From contig NZ_AP026802.1 in assembly GCF_033095985.1 (NCBI RefSeq), positions 620,001 through 684,000 on the forward strand: 64,000 nucleotides of DNA, in the 5' to 3' direction. The position numbers and the translations under genes were made by a program. Below are positions 35,063-42,976 of the stretch, in pieces (the first letter of the stretch is position 1; every line of letters begins with the position of its first letter). The DNA is from Xylocopilactobacillus apicola. GTDB lineage: Bacteria; Bacillota; Bacilli; Lactobacillales; Lactobacillaceae. The notes beneath the pieces were generated by a model, which was given only the letters and a program-made list of their open reading frames with translations, was not told the DNA's origin and did no database searches.

Positions 35063-36495
35063 TGAGTGAGAAGATTGCATTTAGTGAGGATCCCGAGATT
35101 CAAAAAAATCGGTGGTGGATTATTACCGCGATCGGCCTGTTCACTTTTATGTCAACGCTTGATACATCGATTGTAAATATCGCAATCCCGACAATTAGCC
35201 GTGATTTGCATGTATCGATGAGTCAAACCGAGTGGGTGGCGACTGTTTACTTATTGGTAGTTTGTAGTTTGCTGCTGCTTTTTGGGAAGATTGGCGATTT
35301 AATTGGAAAAATTAAAGTTTTCAAAATCGGCATGATCATCTTTACGATTGGTTCGTTTCTCTGTGGGTTTAACGTGAGTTTTTGGATGTTACTTGCTTCA
35401 CGTTTGATTCAAGGAGTTGGGGCTTCGATGACAATGAGTACCAATAACGGGATCATAACTGAGGTTTTTAAAGATTCAGAGCGCGGTCGCTCGCTAGGCT
35501 GGATTGGCACCTTTGTAGCTTTAGGAAGTATTGCAGGTCCAGGAATTGGTGGAATTATTTTGGGATTTCTGCCGTGGGGATACATCTTTTGGATTAATAT
35601 TCCAGTAGGAATTTTTGCTTATCTTTTGGGGGTAAAAGTTCTGCCTAAAGATATCACTTTCCAAAAATCACCGGTCGATTATGGCGGATCACTGACATTT
35701 TCGCTTGCGATTATTAGTATTGTTGGCTTAATGAGTTATGCACAATTGAATGGATTTCTCAATCTGCCAGTATTAATTTTAGCGATTATCTTCATTGTTA
35801 GCTTCTTAGTTTTTATTCGAATCGAACTAAAGAGCAGTCACCCGCTGGTTGAGTTAAGCCTATTTAAAAAAGTACCGTTTTCAATTAGTTTGATTTCGGT
35901 ATTGTTGATCTTTATTGGCAATTTTGCTTTTAACGTTGTCGGTCCTTATTATCTGCAGAATCTCCGCGGAATGAATCCGAGTCGATCGGGCATCGTGTTA
36001 ATGGCTTTTCCTATTGCGCAAGTAATATTCTCACCAATCGCTGGTCGGTTAACTGATAAATATGGTTCTGAGCTTTTGATCAGATTTGGTATTTGTGCAA
36101 TTATTTTGAGCCAAATTGGTTTTTGTTTCTTTAGCGCAAGTTCTCCAATCTGGTTCGTGATTTTGATTATTGGAATTTTAGGGTTCGGTAACGGGCTCTT
36201 TCAGTCGCCCAATAATGCTTTGACCATGGCCAGCATTGAGGTTGAAAACTTGGGAATTGCAGGCGGCTTAAACGCGTTATTTCGAAATTTAGGAATGGTC
36301 TTTGGTCTTACCATTTCAACTACGATTTTGTTTTCAGCAATGTCATTTAAGGCAGGTCATAAAGTTGTATCTTACGTCAACGGTCGTCCTGATCTATTCC
36401 TTTACGGCATGAAAGTGCTGTTTATTGTAATGATGGTCCTGTCATTAATTGCACTGATTTTGAATATGATTAAGTTTAATCGAAAAAGTAGATAA
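35062..36495 (+). CDS. DHA2-family MFS drug efflux transporter
   Basis: A 477-residue proton antiporter with fourteen predicted membrane helices, of the EmrB/QacA (DHA2) family. It shows the helix 1 signature LDTSIVNIAIPTI and the helix 4-5 motifs RLIQGVGASMTMS and GWIGTFVALGSIAGPGIGG (motif C type). The ATG overlaps the ileS stop (TAATG), so it may be expressed with the T-box transcript, an unusual partner. Ends at a terminator. Substrate unknown. Confidence 0.9.
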   Translation: MSEKIAFSEDPEIQKNRWWIITAIGLFTFMSTLDTSIVNIAIPTISRDLHVSMSQTEWVATVYLLVVCSLLLLFGKIGDLIGKIKVFKIGMIIFTIGSFLCGFNVSFWMLLASRLIQGVGASMTMSTNNGIITEVFKDSERGRSLGWIGTFVALGSIAGPGIGGIILGFLPWGYIFWINIPVGIFAYLLGVKVLPKDITFQKSPVDYGGSLTFSLAIISIVGLMSYAQLNGFLNLPVLILAIIFIVSFLVFIRIELKSSHPLVELSLFKKVPFSISLISVLLIFIGNFAFNVVGPYYLQNLRGMNPSRSGIVLMAFPIAQVIFSPIAGRLTDKYGSELLIRFGICAIILSQIGFCFFSASSPIWFVILIIGILGFGNGLFQSPNNALTMASIEVENLGIAGGLNALFRNLGMVFGLTISTTILFSAMSFKAGHKVVSYVNGRPDLFLYGMKVLFIVMMVLSLIALILNMIKFNRKSR

Positions 36496-36515
36496 GAATT
36501 TATCTGCTTTTTTTG
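36484..36515 (+). terminator. Rho-independent terminator after the MFS gene
   Basis: AAAAAGTAGATAA and TTATCTGCTTTTTT pair around a GAA-type loop; the stem includes the stop codon of the transporter gene. Confidence 0.85.
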
Positions 36516-36557
36516 CACAAAAATTCATGAATTTCCAAAACTTTGCGTAATTTATCT

Positions 36558-37317
36558 ATGAAGTCAAAAGGAGGATCAATAAGTAGACGTAAGAGAGCAC
36601 CATTTCACAACGATCTAATGATGAAAAAACTGCTTGGAAGTACTCAGGGCATGGTCAACTATTTTTTAGATATAAAATGTGAAGGTAAAGAATTATATTG
36701 CTGACCCCATACAGTATCGATAATTATCATAATGCATACGAGAGTAGTTCCTGCTATTGACGGAATCAGATTTTTGATAGAATTATTGCGATGATGGAAA
36801 TGTAAATGAGATCCGGATTTTTTCGAGCGAAGTTATTCATACTTGGCTCTATTCAAATTAAGCTCAAATGGCAAAATCGACCGTTTAGTTCGATGGAGAT
36901 GAATTCCTGGGCTTTAACTTATTTTTAGACGAGGATGGCTTTCGGCATTATCCGCCGCCGTATGATTCAGTCCATGATATGGAGATTCAACCGTTTGTTG
37001 AGTTGAAAAAGTGGAAGTTTGTGGTGCCAGGTCGCAAGCGTTAAGGATTGGGTGACATTGATCGAGCGAGATGAGATTCTATAGTATATAAAAGATTCGT
37101 ATGAATTTGTGAGATATCAAAACATAGAAAAGGAGAAACTGGAAATGATGGATGCAATTGATGAAATGAGTCTGAAAGATAAAGTAGCGCTTGAAGAAGG
37201 TTAAGCAAAGGCGATTAGGGAGACAGCGAAGCGAAAGTTGGCAAACGATATGAGCATGGAAGATATTCATAGGTTTACGGAGTTAAGAAATCGAAAAGTT
37301 GAAATAATTTACCAAAT
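36558..37317 (+). pseudogene. Decayed Rpn-type PD-(D/E)XK nuclease/transposase
   Basis: Stop codons and frameshifts break this region, but pieces in the same direction add up to one gene of the Rpn/YhgA-like PD-(D/E)XK transposase family. The first piece (ATG 36558 to stop 36702-36704) reads KRAPFHNDLMMKKLLGSTQG, the usual start of the family. A middle piece reads IQPFVELKKWKF, and the last reads DAIDEMSLKDKVALEEG, stop, then AKAIRETAKRKLANDMSMEDIHRFTEL, the usual C-terminus. Intact members promote recombination. It marks this stretch as accessory DNA. No other feature lies in the 36516-37351 stretch. Confidence 0.75.
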
Positions 37318-37351
37318 GAAAGGTCGGAAATTTCTGGTTTTTTTCTAAAAG

Positions 37352-37380
37352 TTGTCAATTTGATAATGCTTTGATAAGAT
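37352..37380 (+). promoter_or_regulatory. Promoter of the unknown four-gene operon
   Basis: TTGTCA and TAAGAT are separated by 17 bases. The start point would be about 20 bases before the first gene. Confidence 0.6.
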
Positions 37381-37406
37381 CAAATAAACCTTTAGATTGG
37401 AATGAT

Positions 37407-37925
37407 ATGACACATTTTCTTTTATTAGTTGCAAGTTTGTTAAATTCTTTTACTCCAAGCCAACCAATTCCCAAAGCGCCTCCAGCGGCAATGACTAGAG
37501 AACAGAAGGGAAATAACACCGAATTTGAAGTCGGCAAAAGCAGTTTCAGCATTCATATTCCAGATTTTAACGTGATGCCTGAAGGAGATATTACCGACAA
37601 AAATGGTAATACTTGGTTAACGCTTGAAAGTGAGAAGTATAGTCAATTGACGATTCAACTTTCGTTACATAACAAAGCAAGTAAAATCATGCCCAAAAGT
37701 CATTCGCTAAAAGAATTGGGTTTAAAAACAACTTCTACAAAAGAAGTTAATTATCATGATTTTAAGCAGGAAAAAATTCAATTTTTGGCTCGCTCGCGTG
37801 GAATCATTTATTCTTTTGAAACCGAGCAGATTTCTGCCCAATTGATTTTTTACTCTGATCAAAATCTAAAGGATCAAGATAAAGATTTTTATATAGCGCT
37901 GATTAAAAGTATTGAGGTGAAATAA
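37407..37925 (+). CDS. Hypothetical secreted protein, first gene of an unknown operon
   Basis: A 172-residue protein that I do not recognise. The first 20 residues (MTHFLLLVASLLNSFTPSQP) look like a signal peptide or anchor, followed by a beta-rich domain with FSIHIPDFNV and NTWLTLESEKYSQLTIQLS. The open frame extends 12 codons upstream to a TTG inside the promoter, so I take the ATG at 37407; it has no strong ribosome binding site. The end overlaps the ribosome binding site of the next gene (AGTATTGAGGTG), so the genes are coupled. Confidence 0.55.
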   Translation: MTHFLLLVASLLNSFTPSQPIPKAPPAAMTREQKGNNTEFEVGKSSFSIHIPDFNVMPEGDITDKNGNTWLTLESEKYSQLTIQLSLHNKASKIMPKSHSLKELGLKTTSTKEVNYHDFKQEKIQFLARSRGIIYSFETEQISAQLIFYSDQNLKDQDKDFYIALIKSIEVK

Positions 37926-38387
37926 ATGTTAAGAAATAAGTCTGAATTAATTGAACTGAGCAAACTTCTAACGGAAAATAATCAGGACGCTGTAGATGCC
38001 GTTTCGCTTTTAGTTGAAAAAGAGGAGTTCGAATCGTTAGATTCTACCGTTGCTTATTTTCTCTGCGGGATTGATGAAAATAACAATTACGATTCGAAGT
38101 TTGATTTTGGCGCTTACCTTGATTGGAAAGATGGGGGCGAAGAAATGGTTGAGAGTCTTGAGCAGGGCATCTTAAATAAGAAATACTCGTTGGACTTAAC
38201 TGAAATCGAGTTTTCTGACGAGGAACCAGAAACAGGACTTAAGGAAATAAGCGAATTTCTAGAACCGACGGCTTACCGATTAATTAACTGGGACATTGAT
38301 GGAGATTGTTACAATTTATTTGTGATTCCCAAGGACAAATGGGCTCAAATTGAAGAAATGAAACTTAAAATCGAGAGGATTAAATGA
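37926..38387 (+). CDS. Hypothetical acidic protein (DUF6630-like?)
   Basis: A 153-residue acidic cytosolic protein. The pattern CGIDENNNYDSKFDFGAYLDWKDGGEEM, then LINWDIDGDCYNLFVIPKDKW, resembles the DUF6630 group, but I am not sure. No catalytic motif is evident. It starts immediately after the secreted protein and overlaps the next gene by 4 bases (ATGA), so it is part of the same translational unit. Confidence 0.6.
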   Translation: MLRNKSELIELSKLLTENNQDAVDAVSLLVEKEEFESLDSTVAYFLCGIDENNNYDSKFDFGAYLDWKDGGEEMVESLEQGILNKKYSLDLTEIEFSDEEPETGLKEISEFLEPTAYRLINWDIDGDCYNLFVIPKDKWAQIEEMKLKIERIK

Positions 38388-39385
38388 TAATTAATCGTTA
38401 CACTAAGCAATTATTTGTGAAATTTGCCCGAAAAGTTTCTGGTAATCCGGTTAAATTACCAGCTGGGGAATTAAATCAAATTAATTATTTGTGGGAGATT
38501 GTTCAAAATGGCGAACCAGAGGCAGAGGAGGATTACGCTGATTGGATCAAAATTAATTCGATCTTAATTTTGTCAATTTGGTTCACTGATTTACCAATCC
38601 CAGACGAGAAAGAAATTTTGCCGCTCGAAAATATTATCAAAAATTTTGAGTTGGGTTATGAGGTCGAGGACTACTTGGTTGGGGGAACTACGGTGGATGG
38701 ATTCTATCAGCAATTGATTAGAGTTTATATCGATAATCCTAATTACACCAAGGAACAAATCGAAAACCTTTTGGCAAAATATCAGAATTATTTGGTTGAT
38801 GAAGAATTGGCTGTAGCCGATGAGCGTCTTGCTTGGGATGTTAGAGGTGGAAGAATGGACGGGATTGAGGATCGTTGTCGTCGCCTTTTGGCAATTGCAC
38901 CGGGGGAACGTTCTGATTGCTACGCCTGCATCATTAATCGCTTAGTTGAGGATGCGATTATTATCGATCAAAAAGAGTTGGCGCTAGAATTTACTAAAGT
39001 TATCAAAAGTGAAAAGTTGGCTTGCGATGGTGTCCCGCTCAAAACCGAAGTTCAAGAACTTTATTTATCAGATTCTCCCACATCGAAGCAGATCAATTAC
39101 TTAAACAAAAAAGTTAAAGCGAATGCAGAATATTTATTTTCAGCATCGCTCTTGCTAAATGTCGCTAAACGACTTTCCGCTAGCAAATCTGGGGCAAAAA
39201 TTATGAAAAAGTATGACGATTTTGCCTTTGAATCTCATAAAGTTGATAATTTTTATTATTTAGTCCAGGCGTTTAACTTAACCGGAGACCAGAAATATCT
39301 GGATCACGCGACAGAGATTGCGAGGCTTCATGATAAGCGTAACGGAAATGATTATTATCAAAATTATTTGGAACAAGCAAGATGA
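38384..39385 (+). CDS. Hypothetical helical (TPR-like) protein
   Basis: A 333-residue protein, mostly helical, with paired helices resembling TPR or other alpha-alpha repeats (for example EDRCRRLLAIAPGERSDCYACIINRLVED and LVQAFNLTGDQKYLDHATEIA). No signal peptide, membrane segment or enzymatic motif. I do not recognise the family. It overlaps both neighbours by 4 bases, strong evidence that the four genes act together. Confidence 0.6.
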   Translation: MIINRYTKQLFVKFARKVSGNPVKLPAGELNQINYLWEIVQNGEPEAEEDYADWIKINSILILSIWFTDLPIPDEKEILPLENIIKNFELGYEVEDYLVGGTTVDGFYQQLIRVYIDNPNYTKEQIENLLAKYQNYLVDEELAVADERLAWDVRGGRMDGIEDRCRRLLAIAPGERSDCYACIINRLVEDAIIIDQKELALEFTKVIKSEKLACDGVPLKTEVQELYLSDSPTSKQINYLNKKVKANAEYLFSASLLLNVAKRLSASKSGAKIMKKYDDFAFESHKVDNFYYLVQAFNLTGDQKYLDHATEIARLHDKRNGNDYYQNYLEQAR

Positions 39386-39882
39386 AGTTAGCCATTGATG
39401 TTTATTACTATCCCGACCGAGCTAAAGCAGTCGGAATTTTGTTTGAGAATTGGAAGCAATCGGAGCCGGACGAAATAATAACTGCATTTATTTCTGACGT
39501 TGCGAAATACGAGCCAGGCTCATTTTATAAAAGGGAACTGCCTTGTATCTTGGAATTATTAAAACAAGTTGACATGTTTAATTTAGAATTAATTATTGTT
39601 GACGGGTTTGTCTACGTTGATAATGACCAAAAAGCAGGACTAGGCAAACATTTATTTGATGCGCTCAATGAAGAAATTCCGATCATCGGCGTCGCCAAAA
39701 ATCCTTTTGCTAAAAACAAAAAATTGGTAAGAGAAATCACCAGAGGAGAAAGTAAAAAGCCCCTCTATATTAGTTCAGTTGGGATATCAATCCTTGATTC
39801 AGCAAGTAATATTCAAAATATGCAAGGGGATTTCAGAATGCCAACGCTTTTAAAAATGTTAGATCAGGAGACTAAAAGATAG
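39382..39882 (+). CDS. Endonuclease V-like protein
   Basis: A 166-residue protein that matches the endonuclease V fold in order: LAIDVYYY (first metal Asp), YEPGSFYKRELPCILELLKQV, LIIVDGFVYVD (the VDG motif with the second Asp) and IPIIGVAKNPF (the IGVAK motif). Endonuclease V nicks near deaminated adenine (inosine). It is shorter than E. coli Nfi (about 220 residues) and resembles the small family members. As the last gene of a four-gene operon with unknown partners, its target may differ from bulk DNA repair. Confidence 0.7.
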   Translation: MKLAIDVYYYPDRAKAVGILFENWKQSEPDEIITAFISDVAKYEPGSFYKRELPCILELLKQVDMFNLELIIVDGFVYVDNDQKAGLGKHLFDALNEEIPIIGVAKNPFAKNKKLVREITRGESKKPLYISSVGISILDSASNIQNMQGDFRMPTLLKMLDQETKR

Positions 39883-39982
39883 AGCAATTCAATTAAAGTC
39901 TGGGTGGAAGCAATGAAACAATTTGCAATCGCGATAATATCCTTAACATGCGAACCGTGACGTTAATATTCCTTTAATGAAG

Positions 39983-40011
39983 CTGACCTATAAACTTAGG
40001 GCAGTTTTTTT
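39983..40011 (+). terminator. Rho-independent terminator of the four-gene operon
   Basis: CTGACCTA and TAGGGCAG pair with one mismatch around a 6-base loop and are followed by seven T. Confidence 0.7.
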
Positions 40012-40034
40012 AGTAGAAAAACAATCAACCTTAC

Positions 40035-40043
40035 GTAAGCACC
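40035..40043 (+). repeat. Surviving terminal inverted-repeat end of IS66
   Basis: GTAAGCACC matches the conserved outer bases of IS66-family ends. The partner end is lost, so target duplication cannot be tested. Confidence 0.5.
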
Positions 40044-40061
40044 AAATAACCGACGTATATT

Positions 40062-40110
40062 AAAAGGCTCGCGATTCTGATATTCTTAAAATCAGAATTC
40101 TGAGCCTTTC
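40062..40110. terminator. Strong hairpin behind the IS66 transposase
   Basis: AAAGGCTC...TTCTGAT and ATCAGAA...GAGCCTTT form a long stem interrupted by a small bulge (gcga against ttc), followed by a T-rich run on the plus strand and AAAA before it. It lies between the IS end and tnpC and could stop transcription in either direction. Confidence 0.65.
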
Positions 40111-40140
40111 TTTTCGGTTTAGAATTTTATTTGAATTACT

Positions 40141-40956
40141 TTAATACCGGCATTTGGCTTGAACTTCTTTAGACCAAGGCAAATAATCCTCTAACTGCTC
40201 TTCTCTTGGATTACCGCAAAATTTAGGCAGCTCAAAGAAAAGATACTCCAAGTACTTTTGGAAGTTAAGGTGGTTTAAGTTAGCTGTTCCAGCTAAACTC
40301 AAGAATATCGCATTGGCTGTTACTCCCGCTACACTTGTACTAAATAAGCTATTCTTTCGGCAAATGACCGATTTCTTAATACTTCGTTCTACTAGATTAT
40401 TATCCAACGGGATCATCGGGTCATTCAAAAATGCTTCCAATGCCTCTCGATTCTTTAATGCGTATTCAACTGCGTTTTTCAGTTTTGATTTATTGATAAT
40501 GGGATATTTACCAGTTAATTCCCAGAATTGTTCTACGATCTTACGCGACTGCGTCTTCCTAACTTGAAGTCGTTTGTCTCTCGGTAAATCAGCGATCCTA
40601 TCTTCAATCTGGTAAAGCTGATCAATCAACTGGTCAAACTTTGCTGCAAGACCAAGGTGTTTAAACTCTTGCGCCGCAACTACAAACTTACGGTGAACAT
40701 GAGCCCAACAACCGGTTCTTTTGATCTTAGAGCCCAGATTGTTGTAGCCATTATATCCGTCAGTTGTTAAGAAACCGTTCCACTCTTGGAGAAGTTTCTG
40801 AGGCACTGTCTGACTTCTGGTTGGCGAATAATTGAATAAAACAATCTGATTAGTTGAATATTTAGAAGTTTGGAGTACCCATAAGTATGATTTACTGGTA
40901 GACTTCTTGCCAGGTTCTCTTAAAACTTGAATGGGAGTCTCATCACATTGAAGCAT
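40141..40956 (-). pseudogene. tnpC: IS66 transposase TnpC, N-terminally truncated
   Basis: The remaining 271 residues are the catalytic DDE part: LQCDETPIQVL (first Asp), TTDGYNGYN (second Asp), CWAHVHRKFV, and LDNNLVERSIK with the Glu, then GVTANAIFLSLAGTANLN. Intact IS66 TnpC proteins are about 500 residues, with zinc-finger and helix-turn-helix parts at the N-terminus, which are absent. The apparent ATG lies inside the catalytic domain and is joined to foreign sequence, so it is not a functional transposase. Confidence 0.88.
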
Positions 40957-41432
40957 TAGTGAAATGATTTTCTAACCACGCCAGCGTTTCGTCAAGTTTT
41001 TCTCCATTAATTGGAATTTCAGTTCGATTATTATTTTTATCTGTGAGAGTAACTTTGTATTCATCAGAACCAGGTACTGGAATCGGGATAAAATGAAGCA
41101 AAAGCACGACTCTGCGAACCTTCTGAACTGAAATCTCGGTAACAGATTCTCTTTTATCTTCAGAGATAAATAAATTTTTTGCTTTTTTGGTATCGCTGAT
41201 ATCTATTAGCGCTGCCACGGCAATAAATTACAGTAACGAAGATAAAAAATTGGTATTTGCTCTCATTTTGCTTTAAAAACAAAAACTCTGGCGCATTGCC
41301 AATGGAGATCAGATATCCATAGATCAAAAGTCCTAGCGCAATTACGAAAAAAATAAAATAATGTAAGTACTCCTTAACGTTTAAACGTGGGTCGAGATAT
41401 TTTTTCAGATCTTGAGGAACGTTGTTTGTCAT
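40943..41432 (-). pseudogene. Frameshifted two-helix membrane-protein gene fused to the IS66 remnant
   Basis: Two overlapping frames form one gene. The first part (from ATG 41432) has two membrane segments (VKEYLHYFIFFVIALGLLIYGY and FFIFVTVIYC). The second, entered through a one-base shift at about 41222-41230, continues AALIDISDTKKAKNLFIS, then a soluble domain with VTEISVQKVRRVVLLLHFIPIPV and ends LENHFTN. The last residues (ASM) already belong to IS66. I do not recognise the family. A promoter is retained, so loss is recent or the shift is tolerated; a sequencing error is possible. Confidence 0.65.
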
Positions 41433-41456
41433 TGAAATAATCCTTTTTTAGGAGTA

Positions 41457-41465
41457 ATTATAACA
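41457..41465 (-). promoter_or_regulatory. Extended -10 promoter of the frameshifted membrane-protein gene
   Basis: On the minus strand TGTTATAAT is followed after about 15 bases by AAAAAAGGA and then the ATG at 41432. Confidence 0.5.
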
Positions 41466-41470
41466 TAATG

Positions 41471-42898
41471 TTAAAGGTTTTTGTCCATATTAAAGGTTAA
41501 ATGAGACACAGTAATTCCTTTAGTATAAAGTTCGCCCATAAATTGACGGGTGGTCGCCTCAATTTGTCGAACAGTTTCTTGATTTTCTTTAGTTAAATAG
41601 TCAGTTAAAGCCTCACCAGAAATTCCAATTGCGACGGCTTTATTAGTTATATCTGCAACTCGTGCTCTTAACGTTTGACGGGCATCCGTTAAATAATCGC
41701 GGTCGAGCTGAATGAAATGGGTATAATTTGATTCAACTAAAACTGAAAGTGCGCGGTAAAGCCAATATGCATCAGTTTCACGGTAAGTTAGCTGAGTGTC
41801 ATTATAAGAGGGTGCCGTATCGTTCATATTGGTAAAGAAGGGCACGAATGGAGCAAACGTTGGATAGCCAATACATAGCCACATAATTGCTGACACGTCT
41901 TTTGGGACGTCGTTTCTAATTTGGAGAATATGCGAATTTTGAGTTCGGTTTAAACCAATCGGACGATACAAGTATTTTCTGGGGTCGTCGCCCTTACTTA
42001 AAGGATCGAAAGGGGTTTCGTTATAGTGGGAACCCAAGATAAATTGAATGTCATCGGGAGTTATTTTTTTGTTAGTGCGACAAATGAAAGGTAAATCATC
42101 ACTTTTGGGGTCTTGCTCAATCTCGGGATTGAAATATTTCTGCCCGTACCAGACCCGCGGAGTATTGTAGTGGTGATCTTTTTCATTTGAGGTGCCAAAA
42201 ATGTGGCGATAATTAAAACCACTTTGATCGGGATTTAAATGGTTATTGGTGACAAATTCTTCGATTCCTTCGGAGTACATAAAATTATCTTGGTCATAGA
42301 AATCGACCTGCTGAATTGAAACTTGATTGGCACAGATTGCATAAGCGTCATCCGGGATCCTTTGAGCAACCCAGTGGTGACCACTTGAAATTTCCATGTA
42401 CCAAACTTCGTCTGAGTCGCTAAAAAGCACTGAATTCCCGGCAGGTGAGCCAAATTTTTTGATCAGCTGTCCTAGGTATTGAACTGCTCCGCGCGCTGAG
42501 TCAACGTACGGCAAGGTCATGTTGACGATACAGTCCTCGTCTAGTCCATCTTCTACTAGTGGGTCAAAAGCAAGCACCCTTTCATTGCCATAAGTGCTTT
42601 CTGTTGCGCTCATTGCGACATTCTTTTCGTTAATTCCGCTTTCTTCATAGTAGCCAAATTTTTGATAATCAACGTTTGGAACTGCTGGGTAACGGTAGCT
42701 ATTTTCAGGCAACTCAGCCTCAAAGCCGTTTAGCCAAGATTTTAAGGTTCGACCTTTTTGGTGAACCGCGGGATGTTGAATAAATTTGTGCGGCGCAACG
42801 GCGTAAAAAGTATCGTCATTGCGTGCAATCATGGTTGACCCGTCAATCGTAGCATTTTTTCCAACTAAAATTGAAGTGCAACTTGAACCAGATTTCAT
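41471..42898 (-). CDS. pepD: C69 family dipeptidase
   Basis: A 475-residue N-terminal-nucleophile dipeptidase of peptidase family C69, abundant in lactobacilli. The N-terminus reads SSCTSILVGKNATIDGSTMIARNDD: Cys7 would be the nucleophile after processing, followed by the conserved GSTMIARNDD. Other family stretches are PAVPNVDYQKFGYYEESGINEKNVAMSATE and GSPAGNSVLFSDSDEVWYMEISSGHHWVA. No signal peptide, so it acts on peptides in the cytosol. Stand-alone gene. Confidence 0.93.
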   Translation of the reverse strand: MKSGSSCTSILVGKNATIDGSTMIARNDDTFYAVAPHKFIQHPAVHQKGRTLKSWLNGFEAELPENSYRYPAVPNVDYQKFGYYEESGINEKNVAMSATESTYGNERVLAFDPLVEDGLDEDCIVNMTLPYVDSARGAVQYLGQLIKKFGSPAGNSVLFSDSDEVWYMEISSGHHWVAQRIPDDAYAICANQVSIQQVDFYDQDNFMYSEGIEEFVTNNHLNPDQSGFNYRHIFGTSNEKDHHYNTPRVWYGQKYFNPEIEQDPKSDDLPFICRTNKKITPDDIQFILGSHYNETPFDPLSKGDDPRKYLYRPIGLNRTQNSHILQIRNDVPKDVSAIMWLCIGYPTFAPFVPFFTNMNDTAPSYNDTQLTYRETDAYWLYRALSVLVESNYTHFIQLDRDYLTDARQTLRARVADITNKAVAIGISGEALTDYLTKENQETVRQIEATTRQFMGELYTKGITVSHLTFNMDKNL

Positions 42899-42949
42899 AG
42901 ATTTCCTTCTTTCATTTATTAATTCTATTCTACACTCGTTGGCAAGGAT

Positions 42950-42973
42950 AAAAAAAATTCCCCCGAAGGGGAT
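42950..42973 (-). terminator. Rho-independent terminator of the XpaC-TelA operon
   Basis: On the minus strand CCCC-TTCG-GGGG is followed by AATTTTTTT. It stops transcripts leaving the telA gene. Confidence 0.85.
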
Positions 42974-42976
42974 AAA

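Larger units (their letters stand above)
40035..40956 (-). mobile_element. IS66-family insertion sequence remnant
   Basis: The left border carries GTAAGCACC (40035-40043), close to the GTAAGCG start of IS66 terminal repeats. From there the element reads inward on the minus strand to the 3' two-thirds of the tnpC transposase. The rest (tnpA, tnpB, the 5' part of tnpC and the other terminus) is missing, and the junction at about 40956 runs directly into an unrelated membrane-protein gene. Confidence 0.75.
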
